A stretch of 64,000 bases of DNA from Mycobacterium sp. GA-0227b. Lineage in GTDB: Bacteria; Actinomycetota; Actinomycetes; Mycobacteriales; Mycobacteriaceae. The notes below the pieces were generated by a model. It saw nothing but the letters and a program-made list of their open reading frames with translations, ran no database searches and had not been told where the DNA came from. Positions 51,884 through 62,669 of the stretch are shown piece by piece (positions within the stretch are counted from its first letter, which is position 1; every line of letters begins with the position of its first letter). The stretch spans positions 1 to 64,000 of the forward strand of contig NZ_LQIK01000002.1 of NCBI RefSeq assembly GCF_001499855.1, written 5' to 3'. A program made the translations under genes and the position numbers.

Positions 51884-53512
51884 GTGATCACCGCAACGGA
51901 CCTCGAGGTCCGCGCCGGGGCACGCACGTTGCTGTCCACCGACGGAACCGCGCTTCGGGTGCAGCCCGGCGATCGGATCGGCTTGGTCGGCCGCAACGGC
52001 GCAGGCAAGACCACCACGCTGCGCATCCTCGCAGGCGAAAGCGAGCCATACGCGGGAGATATCGCGCGCAACGGCGAAATCGGTTATCTGCCACAGGATC
52101 CCAGAGAAGGCGACCTCGACGTGCTCGCTCGTGACCGGGTCCTGTCGGCACGCGGGCTCGACACCTTGCTGGCCGACCTGGAGAAGCAGCAGGTGCTGAT
52201 GGCCGAGGTCGCCGACGACGCCGCCCGGGACAAGGCCGTCCGCCGGTACGGTCAGCTCGAGGAACGGTTCGCGGCGCTGGGCGGCTATGCCGCCGAGAGC
52301 GAGGCGAGCCGGATCTGCGCGAGCCTCGGACTGCCCGAACGCGTCCTGACCCAACCGCTGCGCACGCTGTCCGGCGGTCAGCGCCGCCGCGTAGAACTCG
52401 CCCGGATCCTGTTCTCCGCATCCGAGAGCGGTGCTGGATCTTCGACAACGCTGCTGCTCGACGAACCCACCAACCACCTCGATGCCGATTCCATCGGCTG
52501 GCTGCGTGACTTCTTACAGCAGCACACCGGCGGTCTGATCGTCATCAGCCACAACGTCGATCTGCTCGCCGATGTGGTGAACCGGGTGTGGTTCCTCGAC
52601 GCGGTGCGCGGCGAGGTCGACGTCTACAACATGGGTTGGCAGAAGTACCTCGACGCGCGCGCCACCGACGAACAGCGGCGCCGCCGCGAACGCGCCAACG
52701 CCGAACGCAAGGCGTCCGCGTTGCGCTCCCAGGCCGCCAAGATGGGCGCCAAGGCCACCAAAGCCGTTGCCGCGCAGAACATGTTGCGACGTGCCGATCG
52801 AATGATGGCCGCCCTCGACGAGGAACGCGTCGCCGACAAGGTGGCCCGCATCAAGTTCCCGACGCCCGCGCCGTGCGGACGAACCCCGCTCGTCGCCAAG
52901 GGCCTGACGAAGAACTACGGGTCGCTCGAGGTCTTCACCGGTGTCGACCTGGCGATCGACCGCGGCTCACGGGTGGTGGTGCTCGGCCTCAACGGCGCGG
53001 GCAAGACCACGCTGCTGCGCCTGCTGGCCGGCGCCGAAACGCCGGATGCCGGTGCGTTGGAACCCGGCCACGGCCTCAAGCTCGGCTATTTCGCCCAGGA
53101 ACACGACACCCTCGACGACACCGCGACGGTGTGGGAGAACATCCGGCACGCGGCGCCCGACACCGGCGAGCAGGACCTTCGGGGTCTGTTGGGCGCCTTC
53201 ATGTTCAGCGGACCGCAGCTGGAGCAGCCGGCGGGCACGCTGTCCGGCGGCGAGAAGACACGACTGGCGCTCGCCGGGCTCGTCGCGTCGACCGCGAACG
53301 TGCTGTTGCTCGACGAGCCGACGAACAACCTCGATCCCGCGTCACGCGAGCAGGTGCTCGACGCACTGCGCAGCTACGTCGGCGCAGTCGTGCTGGTGAC
53401 CCACGATCCCGGCGCCGCCGAAGCGTTGGACCCGCAGCGCGTGGTACTGCTTCCCGACGGCACCGAGGATTACTGGTCCGAGGAATACCGCGACCTCATC
53501 GAGTTGGCCTGA
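51884..53512 (+). CDS. ABC-F family ATPase
   Basis: 542-residue soluble protein with two ABC domains and no membrane helices, the ABC-F layout acting on ribosomes. First domain: Walker A GRNGAGKTTTLRI near residue 36, signature LSGGQRRRVEL, Walker B LLLDEPTNHLD. A charged linker helix (residues about 255-320, KYLDARATDEQRRRRERANA onward) is the P-site tRNA interaction motif. Second domain: GLNGAGKTTLLRL, LSGGEKTRLAL, LLLDEPTNNLDP. Some relatives give macrolide or lincosamide resistance, others are translation factors; the Rv1473 counterpart has been labelled macrolide-related. Role here undecided. GTG start with AAGGACAG upstream. Confidence 0.93.
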   Translation: MITATDLEVRAGARTLLSTDGTALRVQPGDRIGLVGRNGAGKTTTLRILAGESEPYAGDIARNGEIGYLPQDPREGDLDVLARDRVLSARGLDTLLADLEKQQVLMAEVADDAARDKAVRRYGQLEERFAALGGYAAESEASRICASLGLPERVLTQPLRTLSGGQRRRVELARILFSASESGAGSSTTLLLDEPTNHLDADSIGWLRDFLQQHTGGLIVISHNVDLLADVVNRVWFLDAVRGEVDVYNMGWQKYLDARATDEQRRRRERANAERKASALRSQAAKMGAKATKAVAAQNMLRRADRMMAALDEERVADKVARIKFPTPAPCGRTPLVAKGLTKNYGSLEVFTGVDLAIDRGSRVVVLGLNGAGKTTLLRLLAGAETPDAGALEPGHGLKLGYFAQEHDTLDDTATVWENIRHAAPDTGEQDLRGLLGAFMFSGPQLEQPAGTLSGGEKTRLALAGLVASTANVLLLDEPTNNLDPASREQVLDALRSYVGAVVLVTHDPGAAEALDPQRVVLLPDGTEDYWSEEYRDLIELA

Positions 53513-53606
53513 TCCGGCTCTGGAGACCGTTTCGTCATTTTCATCCGCCGTGTGTAACCGGTTCATACGCTGGGTATGCGTCGGGGCATCAAGCGGGGAG
53601 GTGCTG

Positions 53607-53801
53607 ATGAAGAAGCTGGACAAGTCGAGAGACCAGTTGCTCAACGAGTTGCGGAGTGCTTACGAGGGTGGCGCGAGTATCCGCACGCTGGTGGCGTCCA
53701 CCGGCCGATCGTACGGTTCGATCCACAGCATGCTGCGCGAGTCGGGCACCACGATGCGCAGCCGCGGCGGTCCCAACCACCGCAGCAGGCGCGCCAGCTA
53801 G
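53607..53801 (+). CDS. Small helix-turn-helix protein (Rv1473A-like)
   Basis: 64-residue basic protein: KKLDKSRDQLLNELRSAYEGG, then a helix-turn-helix IRTLVASTGRSYGSIHSMLR followed by the basic tail TTMRSRGGPNHRSRRAS. The pattern is that of a homeodomain-like/resolvase-like HTH found in small actinobacterial DNA-binding proteins. The ATG follows GGGGAGG by five bases. A TACGCT -10 candidate lies at 53566-53571. The stop interleaves with that of acnR on the other strand. The target is unknown. Confidence 0.82.
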   Translation: MKKLDKSRDQLLNELRSAYEGGASIRTLVASTGRSYGSIHSMLRESGTTMRSRGGPNHRSRRAS

Positions 53802-54367
53802 TCCGGTCGCTGCCGCACCGATGCCTCGACGAGGTCCAGTACGGCACTGAGCTTTTCGGGATCGTCTCCCGAAGCCAACCGCGCAACCAAACCGTCGAGG
53901 ACGAGGTCGAGATAGGTCTGCAGCACGGCGCTGGGGACGTCGTCGCGCAGACGGCCCGCCTGTTTCTGCATACGTAACCGCTGATGGGTGGCCGCCGAGA
54001 GTTCGGCGGACCGCTCGGACCACCCACGGTGGAACTCGGGGTCGTTGCGGAGCTTTCGCGCGATCTCCAGCCGCGTGGCCAGCCAGTCGAACTGATCGGG
54101 CGCAGCGAGCATGTCCCGCATCACTTGGACGAGCCCCTCCCTCGCGGCGACGTCGGCCATCCGCTCGGCATCCTCGCGGGCCAGTTCGAAGAACAGCGTG
54201 TCCTTGTCCCGGAAGTGGTGGAAGATGGCGCCGCGCGACAGCCCGATCGTCTGCTCGAGCCGCCGCACGGTCGCCTTGTCGTAGCCGTACTCCGCGAAGC
54301 ACCGGCGGGCGCCGTCGAGGATCTGCCGACGACGCGCCGCCAGGTGGTCGTCGGTGACCCGGGGCAC
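53798..54367 (-). CDS. acnR: TetR-family regulator of aconitase (AcnR)
   Basis: 189-residue TetR repressor. DNA-binding helix-turn-helix at residues about 12-55 (RQILDGARRCFAEYGYDKATVRRLEQTIGLSRGAIFHHFRDKDTLF). In Corynebacterium AcnR, encoded next to acn, represses acn and senses citrate with Mg. Here it follows acn by 13 bases on the same strand, and the acn promoter carries a sequence matching the published AcnR box, so the assignment rests on both context and operator. GTG start. Same neighbourhood as Rv1474c. Confidence 0.92.
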   Translation of the reverse strand: MPRVTDDHLAARRRQILDGARRCFAEYGYDKATVRRLEQTIGLSRGAIFHHFRDKDTLFFELAREDAERMADVAAREGLVQVMRDMLAAPDQFDWLATRLEIARKLRNDPEFHRGWSERSAELSAATHQRLRMQKQAGRLRDDVPSAVLQTYLDLVLDGLVARLASGDDPEKLSAVLDLVEASVRQRPD

Positions 54368-54380
54368 GCGTGAGTCCCCG

Positions 54381-57215
<2,835 letters not shown>

Positions 57216-57239
57216 ATCAACTCCCGGCTAGTTCTCGCA

Positions 57240-57258
57240 GCCGACGGGCTGTGTCGGC
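57240..57258 (-). other. Hairpin in the acn 5' leader
   Basis: GCCGAC and GTCGGC form a perfect 6-base-pair stem with a 7-base loop, close to the predicted transcript 5' end (about 57261) and some 25 bases before the start codon. Could stabilise the mRNA or be a protein site. Confidence 0.4.
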
Positions 57259-57267
57259 CGCGTTCCA

Positions 57268-57273
57268 ACTCTA
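57268..57273 (-). promoter_or_regulatory. -10 hexamer of acn promoter
   Basis: TAGAGT on the minus strand predicts a start near 57261 and a 46-base leader. One base separates it from the AcnR box. Confidence 0.5.
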
Positions 57274-57274
57274 A

Positions 57275-57290
57275 CAGTACGCTTGTCCTG
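57275..57290 (-). promoter_or_regulatory. AcnR operator upstream of acn
   Basis: On the minus strand CAGGACAAGCGTACTG fits the published AcnR consensus CAGNAC-NNNC-GTACTG at every fixed base. It sits between the likely -35 and the -10 of acn, an ideal repressor position. Confidence 0.85.
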
Positions 57291-57363
57291 CAAAACAATC
57301 AGGGTCGGTCTTCAGTCTTGTCCTCGCCTGCGCGTGCTGTCACCCCGCTGGGTACCCATCACG

Positions 57364-57369
57364 TACGGT
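57364..57369 (+). promoter_or_regulatory. -10 hexamer of leaderless Rv1476-like gene
   Basis: TACGGT ends six bases before the GTG at 57376 and fixes that start within a longer open frame. Confidence 0.6.
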
Positions 57370-57375
57370 TCTCTC

Positions 57376-57939
57376 GTGACCGGACCGCATGTGCTTCCGT
57401 CTCTGCCGGCATACATACCGCCCGACGTCTGTGGGCCGGTCGGCCGAGACCCCGCGACCACGCCCGTCGACACGTGCATGAACCTCGTCATCGATGACGT
57501 CCGCGACGACGGCGTGAGCGCCTCGCCCACGCCGGAGAACGAAGGCCTGCCCGGGGTGGTCGACGAGGCTGCGCAGCAGGGCATCGACCTCAAGATCGTC
57601 GTCGTCGACCAGAACCCGCCGGTCGACACGCCACTGCGCGATATCGCGACCGAGGTGGGACAGGCGTTTCCCGGGTCGACCGTGCTGGTGCTCAGCCCCA
57701 GCGAGTCGGGTTCGTTCAGCACCACTTTCGACCGGGTCACGCTGGAAGCCGGTCAGGATGTCGCCGAAGGCCGTGGCGCGGTTCAGGGTTCGAAGAATTT
57801 TCTCAGCGAGTTGACGACACCGGACTTTCCGTGGACGGCGTTGACCATTGTGGTGGTTCTGGGAGTCATTGCGGCCGTTATCGGTACGCGACTTTTGCAA
57901 ATTCGCAGCAGGCGCACCGAGACCCGCGCGCAGTCCTGA
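57376..57939 (+). CDS. Membrane protein of the Rv1476 family
   Basis: 187-residue protein with one C-terminal transmembrane helix (about residues 154-175) and a short basic cytoplasmic tail, RRTETRAQS. The preceding domain alternates strands and helices (LKIVVVDQNPPVDTPLRDIATEV, GSTVLVLSPSESGSFS) like a TPM/DUF6676-type fold. The N-terminus is TGPHVLPSLPAYIPPDVCGP without a signal peptide, so topology is uncertain. It lies between acn and ripA as in M. tuberculosis. Function unknown. Confidence 0.82.
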   Translation: MTGPHVLPSLPAYIPPDVCGPVGRDPATTPVDTCMNLVIDDVRDDGVSASPTPENEGLPGVVDEAAQQGIDLKIVVVDQNPPVDTPLRDIATEVGQAFPGSTVLVLSPSESGSFSTTFDRVTLEAGQDVAEGRGAVQGSKNFLSELTTPDFPWTALTIVVVLGVIAAVIGTRLLQIRSRRTETRAQS

Positions 57940-58185
57940 ATACGCAGCGCAACAGCGGTTTTGGCGCCGGAGCGCGGCGACCCCGTAGGTAGTGAAGTCA
58001 CGGCTCGATAACACTACATTCAATTACAAACTTGTAATTTGTGACTTGAGTTTCTTTGGCGTCAGATGTGACGTACGGTGCAATCGGTAACTGTGTTGTA
58101 GATGTGCATTTTGTGACTAATGCGCACAGTGACCCGACGAATGTGTCCGCACGTTCGCCTGAGAGCCATAGGAGAACTGAGTCGG
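57940..58185 (+). promoter_or_regulatory. AT-rich regulatory region upstream of ripA
   Basis: The longest gene-free stretch in the window (246 bases) and markedly AT-rich for this genome. It contains an 18-base palindrome (58022-58039), three TGTGAC hexamers (58040, 58067, 58112), a TACGGT -10 candidate (58074-58079) and the imperfect inverted pair TGTGCATT / AATGCGCACA (58103-58128). In M. tuberculosis the ripA promoter is bound by MtrA, which prefers GTCACA-like sites. Confidence 0.6.
58022..58039. repeat. Perfect AT-rich palindrome upstream of ripA
   Basis: AATTACAA-AC-TTGTAATT has perfect 8-base arms with a 2-base spacer. It ends directly against the first TGTGAC hexamer and about 35 bases before the -10 candidate. 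Likely a dimeric regulator site. Confidence 0.7.
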
Positions 58186-59601
58186 ATGAGACCCATCACT
58201 CGCGCATTGGCCACTTGGCCGTGTGAACGGTTCTGCGCGGCTCTGCTCGCGGCGGTCGTGCTGCTAGCCACCCCCGGCCTGGCCGTGGCGCAACCCAGCA
58301 GCCCCGACAGCCTTGCCGCACTCGTCGCCGCCGTCGCCGAAGCGGATCAGAAGTTGCAGGACCTCGGCGCCGCGATTCAGCAACAGCAGGAGAGCGTCAA
58401 CAAGGCGATCCTCGACGTGCAGAACGCCCGGGAGAACGCTGATGCCGCACAGCGCGAGGTCGACGCGAGCAGACAGCGTGTCCAAGACGCCAACATCGCA
58501 ATCGAGCAGGCGCAGAAGCGGTTCGACTCGTTCGCGGCCGCGACATACGTCAACGGCCCTTCCGACTCGTACCTGACCGCGAGTGATCCCGCGGAGATCG
58601 TCAAGACCGCCGCGGTCGGGCAGACGTTGACGCTCAGCTCGCAGAAGGTCATCGCCGATCTGCAGCGGGCCCGCACCGAGCAGGTCAACCGCGACTCCGC
58701 GGTGCGACTGGCCAAGCAGAACGCCGACAAGGCCGTCGCCGACGCCGAAGCCAGCCAGCGCTCGGCGGTGTCGGCACTCACCGACGCGCAGGAGACGTTC
58801 CGCTCTCAACAGGCCCAACTCGACAAGCTGACCGCCGAGCGCGCCGCCGCGCAGGCGAAGCTCGCGCAGGCGCGCACCGCGTCCGCGCCGGCGGCGGACG
58901 CCCCCGCGGCACCGGCGGCGGCCGCGGCCCCGGCGAACGACAACTGGGACCGCGCACCGCAGGGCCGGGATCCGGGCACCGGCAACTGGGCCGGGCCGTG
59001 GGACCCGACGCTGCCCGCGATTCCCAGCGCCTTCGTCAGCGGTGATCCGATCGCGATCATCAACGCGGTGCTCGGAATCGCGTCGACGTCGGCGCAGGTG
59101 ACCCAGGACATGGGCCGCAAGTTCCTGCAGTCGCTGGGACTGCTGCCCACTCCGACCGGCTACACCAACGCTCCCGGCGCGATTCCCCGGGTCTACGGCA
59201 GGCAGGCCACCGAGTACGTGATCAAGCGGGCCATGTCGCAGCTCGGCGTGCCGTACTCGTGGGGCGGCGGCAACGCCGCCGGCCCGAGCCGGGGCATCGA
59301 CTCCGGCGCGGGCACAGTCGGATTCGACTGCTCGGGCCTGATGCTCTACGCGTTCGCCGGTGTCGGCATCAAGCTCGACCACTACTCCGGTTCGCAGTAC
59401 AACGCCGGACGTAAGGTCCCGTCGTCGCAGATGCGGCGTGGCGACATGCTGTTCTGGGGCCCCAACGCCAGCCAGCATGTGGCCCTCTATCTCGGCGACG
59501 GACAGATGCTCGAAGCGCCCTACACCGGATCGGTGGTGAAGGTGTCACCGGTGCGCACCAGCGGCATGACCCCGTACGCGACTCGTCTCATCGAATGGTG
59601 A
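58186..59601 (+). CDS. ripA: Peptidoglycan endopeptidase RipA
   Basis: 471-residue secreted D,L-endopeptidase that cleaves stem peptides for daughter-cell separation. Signal peptide to about residue 36 (LLAAVVLLATPGLAVAQ). A long coiled-coil region (about 40-235) is the inhibitory/lid domain. An Ala/Pro-rich linker follows and then the NlpC/P60 domain with Cys382 (GFDCSGL), His431 (SQHVALYL) and Glu443 (QMLEAP). The ATG at 58186 follows AGGAGA and gives the same length as M. tuberculosis RipA; an upstream in-frame ATG at 58120 would add 22 unlikely residues. ripB follows after 54 bases. Confidence 0.95.
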   Translation: MRPITRALATWPCERFCAALLAAVVLLATPGLAVAQPSSPDSLAALVAAVAEADQKLQDLGAAIQQQQESVNKAILDVQNARENADAAQREVDASRQRVQDANIAIEQAQKRFDSFAAATYVNGPSDSYLTASDPAEIVKTAAVGQTLTLSSQKVIADLQRARTEQVNRDSAVRLAKQNADKAVADAEASQRSAVSALTDAQETFRSQQAQLDKLTAERAAAQAKLAQARTASAPAADAPAAPAAAAAPANDNWDRAPQGRDPGTGNWAGPWDPTLPAIPSAFVSGDPIAIINAVLGIASTSAQVTQDMGRKFLQSLGLLPTPTGYTNAPGAIPRVYGRQATEYVIKRAMSQLGVPYSWGGGNAAGPSRGIDSGAGTVGFDCSGLMLYAFAGVGIKLDHYSGSQYNAGRKVPSSQMRRGDMLFWGPNASQHVALYLGDGQMLEAPYTGSVVKVSPVRTSGMTPYATRLIEW

Positions 59602-59655
59602 CGGCTCAAGGAGATTCGAAAGAGATTTGAAAGAGATAAAGAGATTAGGAATACC
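59602..59655 (+). repeat. Purine-rich GAGAT repeats between ripA and ripB
   Basis: The 54-base spacer contains GAGATT/GAGATA at 59611, 59622, 59633 and 59641, spaced 11, 11 and 8 bases, with A-rich fill. It is strikingly AT- and purine-rich against the local GC and leads into the AGGA ribosome site of ripB. Confidence 0.7.
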
Positions 59656-60363
59656 TTGCGCTCCAAGCTGACTCGCTTCCTCGGCGGTTGCGCGCTCCTG
59701 CTCGCCGCGGTTGCGCTGACTGTCGGACTGGCCACGCCCGCCGCCTCGGCGCCCGGCGACGGTCAGTGGGACCCCACGTTGCCCAAGCTGCTCAGCGCCG
59801 GCGCGCCGGGCGATCCGCTCGCGATCGCCAATGCATCGCTCGCCGCGACCGCGCAGGCCACCGAAGTCACGATGAACCTGGGCCGCAAGTTCCTGTCCAC
59901 GCTGGGCCTCGCGCCCCCGGAGGCGGCGACGGCCGGCGTCGCGCCGGGACGGGTCCGCGGGCCGCAGGCCATCGAGTATGTGATCCGCCGGGGCGCCTCG
60001 CAGATGGGCGTGCCGTACTCGTGGGGCGGTGGCAAGCCGAACGGACCCAGCCGCGGTATCGACTCGGGCGCCAACACCGTCGGATTCGACTGCTCGGGCT
60101 TCACCCAGTTCTCGTTCGCGGGTGTGGGCGTGCTGATCCCCAAGTACTCAGGCGACCAGTACGACACCGGCCGCAAGGTGCCGACGTCGCAGGCCAAGCG
60201 CGGGGACCTGCTGTTCTGGGGGCCCGGCGGCAGCCAGCACGTCGCCCTCTACCTCGGCGGTGGCCAGATGCTGGAGGCCTCGAGCAACTCCGGGAAGGTC
60301 ACGGTGAGCCCGGTGCGCCACTCGGGCCTGCAGCCGTACGTGGCGCGCATCATCGAGTCCTGA
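59656..60363 (+). CDS. ripB: Peptidoglycan endopeptidase RipB
   Basis: 235-residue secreted NlpC/P60 endopeptidase, a short paralogue of RipA without the coiled-coil domain. Signal peptide about 1-32 (GGCALLLAAVALTVGLATPAASA). Catalytic Cys146 (GFDCSGF), His195 (SQHVALYL) and Glu207 (QMLEAS). The shared segment WDPTLP through NLGRKFLSTLGL before the catalytic domain shows its descent from the RipA C-terminal half. It starts with TTG, the only clear TTG start in the window, with AGGA six bases upstream. Confidence 0.94.
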   Translation: MRSKLTRFLGGCALLLAAVALTVGLATPAASAPGDGQWDPTLPKLLSAGAPGDPLAIANASLAATAQATEVTMNLGRKFLSTLGLAPPEAATAGVAPGRVRGPQAIEYVIRRGASQMGVPYSWGGGKPNGPSRGIDSGANTVGFDCSGFTQFSFAGVGVLIPKYSGDQYDTGRKVPTSQAKRGDLLFWGPGGSQHVALYLGGGQMLEASSNSGKVTVSPVRHSGLQPYVARIIES

Positions 60364-60543
60364 GCCCGAACCTGAGCGGAGCCTTAGCCGAACCTGAGGG
60401 CGCTTGTTGAATTCTTTTCGCGCACGCGCTCATCGTCGGGCAACGTCGACGGATTTCGCGGTGCCTGGAATAGTTGACGGCGAGCGTGCGGCCCGGACCG
60501 GCCAGCGCCGCTATGACCAGCGAGTTATGTGGAAGGAACGTTG

Positions 60544-61695
60544 ATGACGTCACCGAGTGGGCCGCCGCAGGGCGCTGCAGGTTATCCCGGCCAGGCACCG
60601 GCGCAGGGATACCAGGGCTCGCATGCCGCGCCGGCGACCAACCCGGCCTCCAATAACGGCGGTCTGCAGCAGGAGGTCCACACGCTGGAGCGGGCCGTCT
60701 TCGAGGTCAAGCGGATCATCGTCGGTCAGGACCAACTGGTCGAGCGCATGCTGGTCGGCCTGCTCGCCAAGGGCCATGTGCTTCTCGAGGGTGTGCCCGG
60801 CGTCGCCAAGACGCTGGCCGTCGAGACCTTCGCCAAGGTGGTGGGTGGCACGTTCGCGCGCATCCAGTTCACGCCCGACCTGGTACCCACCGACATCATC
60901 GGTACCCGTATCTACCGGGTGGGCAAGGAGGAGTTCGACATCGAGCTCGGCCCCGTGGTGGTCAACTTCCTGCTCGCCGACGAGATCAACCGCGCCCCGG
61001 CGAAGGTGCAGTCGGCGCTGCTGGAGGTCATGGCCGAGCGCAAGATCTCGATCGGCGGCAAGACCTTCCCGCTGCCCCAGCCGTTCCTGGTGATGGCCAC
61101 CCAGAACCCGATCGAGCAGGAGGGCGTGTACGCACTGCCCGAAGCTCAGCGCGACCGCTTCCTGTTCAAACTCAACATCGACTACCCCTCGCCCGAGGAA
61201 GAGCGCGAGATCATCTACCGGATGGGGGTCAAGCCGCCGGAGCCCAAGCAGATTCTGGCGCCGGGTGACCTGCTGAGACTGCAGGAGGTGGCGGCCAACA
61301 ACTTCGTGCACCATGCTCTCGTCGATTACGTCGTCCGGGTGGTGACCGCGACCCGGCAGCCGGAGAAGTTCGGAATGCCCGACGCCAAGGCCTGGATCGC
61401 CTACGGCGCGTCACCGCGCGCATCGCTCGGCATCATCGCGGCGGCCCGGGCGCTGGCGCTGGTGCGCGGGCGTGACTACGTGATCCCGCAGGACGTCGTC
61501 GAGGTCATCCCCGACGTGCTGCGGCATCGGCTGGTGCTGACCTACGACGCGTTGGCCGACGAGATCTCCGCCGAGACGGTGATCACCCGGATCCTGCAGA
61601 CCGTGGCCCTGCCGCAGGTGAATGCGATTCCGCAGCAAGGTCATTCGGTGCCGCCCGTCGTGCCCGCCGCCGCAGGTGCGGCCAGCAATCGGTGA
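60544..61695 (+). CDS. moxR1: MoxR family AAA+ ATPase
   Basis: 383-residue chaperone-like ATPase. A Gly/Pro/Gln-rich N-terminal tail (1-42) precedes the AAA+ core: Walker A GVPGVAKT at 83-90, Walker B LLADEIN at 143-149, sensor 1 MATQNPIEQEG and the arginine finger region LPEAQRDRFLFK. MoxR proteins help assemble or activate partners with VWA domains, encoded downstream. The ATG follows AAGGAACG; GTG 60529 is an alternative. The stop overlaps the DUF58 gene as GTGA. Confidence 0.95.
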   Translation: MTSPSGPPQGAAGYPGQAPAQGYQGSHAAPATNPASNNGGLQQEVHTLERAVFEVKRIIVGQDQLVERMLVGLLAKGHVLLEGVPGVAKTLAVETFAKVVGGTFARIQFTPDLVPTDIIGTRIYRVGKEEFDIELGPVVVNFLLADEINRAPAKVQSALLEVMAERKISIGGKTFPLPQPFLVMATQNPIEQEGVYALPEAQRDRFLFKLNIDYPSPEEEREIIYRMGVKPPEPKQILAPGDLLRLQEVAANNFVHHALVDYVVRVVTATRQPEKFGMPDAKAWIAYGASPRASLGIIAAARALALVRGRDYVIPQDVVEVIPDVLRHRLVLTYDALADEISAETVITRILQTVALPQVNAIPQQGHSVPPVVPAAAGAASNR

Positions 61696-62639
61696 CCACT
61701 TCCGGCCGCAACGTCGATCTGCCGTCGCTCAAGCGGGGGGAGATCCGTGACCCTGCGCTGACGGCGGCGCTTCGCAAGCTCGAGTTGACGGTGCGGCGCA
61801 AGCTCGACGGCGTCCTGCACGGCGACCACCTCGGCCTGCTTCCGGGTCCCGGTTCGGAGCCGGGGGAGTCGCGGCTCTATCAGCCCGGTGACGACGTGCG
61901 CAGGATGGACTGGTCGGTCACGGCCCGCACCACCCATCCGCATGTGCGACAGATGATCGCCGACCGCGAGCTCGAAACATGGTTGGTGGTCGACATGTCG
62001 GCCAGCCTCGATTTCGGCACGACCGGTTGCGAGAAGCGTGACCTCGCGGTGGCCGCCGCGGCGGCGATCACGTTCCTCAACAGCGGCGGAGGCAACCGGA
62101 TCGGCGCGATCATCGCCAACGGCGACACCGTGCGGCGGGTGCCGGCATTGTCGGGCCGGATGCACGAGCAGGAGATGCTGCGCGCGATCGCGACGATGCC
62201 CAAGGCGCCGACGGGCGTTCGCGGCGACCTGGCCGCCGCGATCGACGCCCTGCGCCGGCCTGAGCGTCGTCGCGGCATGGCGGTGATCATCAGCGACTTC
62301 CTCGGCCCGATCAACTGGATGCGGCCGCTGCGGGCGATCGCCGGTCGCCACGAGGTGCTCGGCATCGAGATCCTCGATCCGCGCGACGTCGAGCTGCCAC
62401 CGGTCGGCGACGTCGTCCTGCAGGACGCCGAGACCGGCGCCACCCGCGAGTTCACCATCGACGAACAGTTGCGCGACGACTTCGAACGGGCCGCGGCCGC
62501 CCACCGCGCAGAGGTGGCGAGGACGCTGCGGCGATGCGACGCCCCGCTGTTGACGTTGCGCACCGACCGTGACTGGATCGCCGACGTCGTCCGGTTCGTC
62601 GCCAACCGCAGGCGTGGCGCCCTGGCAGGCCGTGTCTAG
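61692..62639 (+). CDS. DUF58 domain protein (Rv1480-like)
   Basis: 315-residue cytoplasmic protein. The DUF58 core is GESRLYQPGDDVRRMDWSVTARTTHPHVRQ, followed by a VWA-like fold with a MIDAS-type start WLVVDMSASLDFG and VIISDFLGP. The usual MoxR-operon partner. GTG start overlapping the moxR stop. It probably links the ATPase to the membrane VWA proteins encoded next. Confidence 0.92.
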   Translation: MTTSGRNVDLPSLKRGEIRDPALTAALRKLELTVRRKLDGVLHGDHLGLLPGPGSEPGESRLYQPGDDVRRMDWSVTARTTHPHVRQMIADRELETWLVVDMSASLDFGTTGCEKRDLAVAAAAAITFLNSGGGNRIGAIIANGDTVRRVPALSGRMHEQEMLRAIATMPKAPTGVRGDLAAAIDALRRPERRRGMAVIISDFLGPINWMRPLRAIAGRHEVLGIEILDPRDVELPPVGDVVLQDAETGATREFTIDEQLRDDFERAAAAHRAEVARTLRRCDAPLLTLRTDRDWIADVVRFVANRRRGALAGRV

Positions 62640-62669
62640 ATCGGATCGTCGCGAAATGATTAGGCGCAC

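Noticed and set aside
51884..53512. ABC-F gene as an antibiotic resistance determinant
   Set aside because: Sequence alone cannot separate resistance ABC-Fs from housekeeping translation factors; conserved location suggests a core gene.
53576..53977. 133-codon ORF in another frame over the small HTH gene
   Set aside because: It starts near a -10 but runs through the acnR 3' end on the opposite strand with low-complexity Arg-rich sequence; the HTH frame has a better ribosome site and family pattern.
58112..58128. CRP-type site TGTGA-N6-TCACA near ripA
   Set aside because: TGTGA is present, but the second half reads GCACA with the wrong spacing, so it fails the consensus.
60384..60397. IdeR iron-box-like sequence TTAGCCGAACCTGA
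   Set aside because: It matches one side of the consensus (11 of 14) but the other half is missing, and it does not overlap a convincing promoter.
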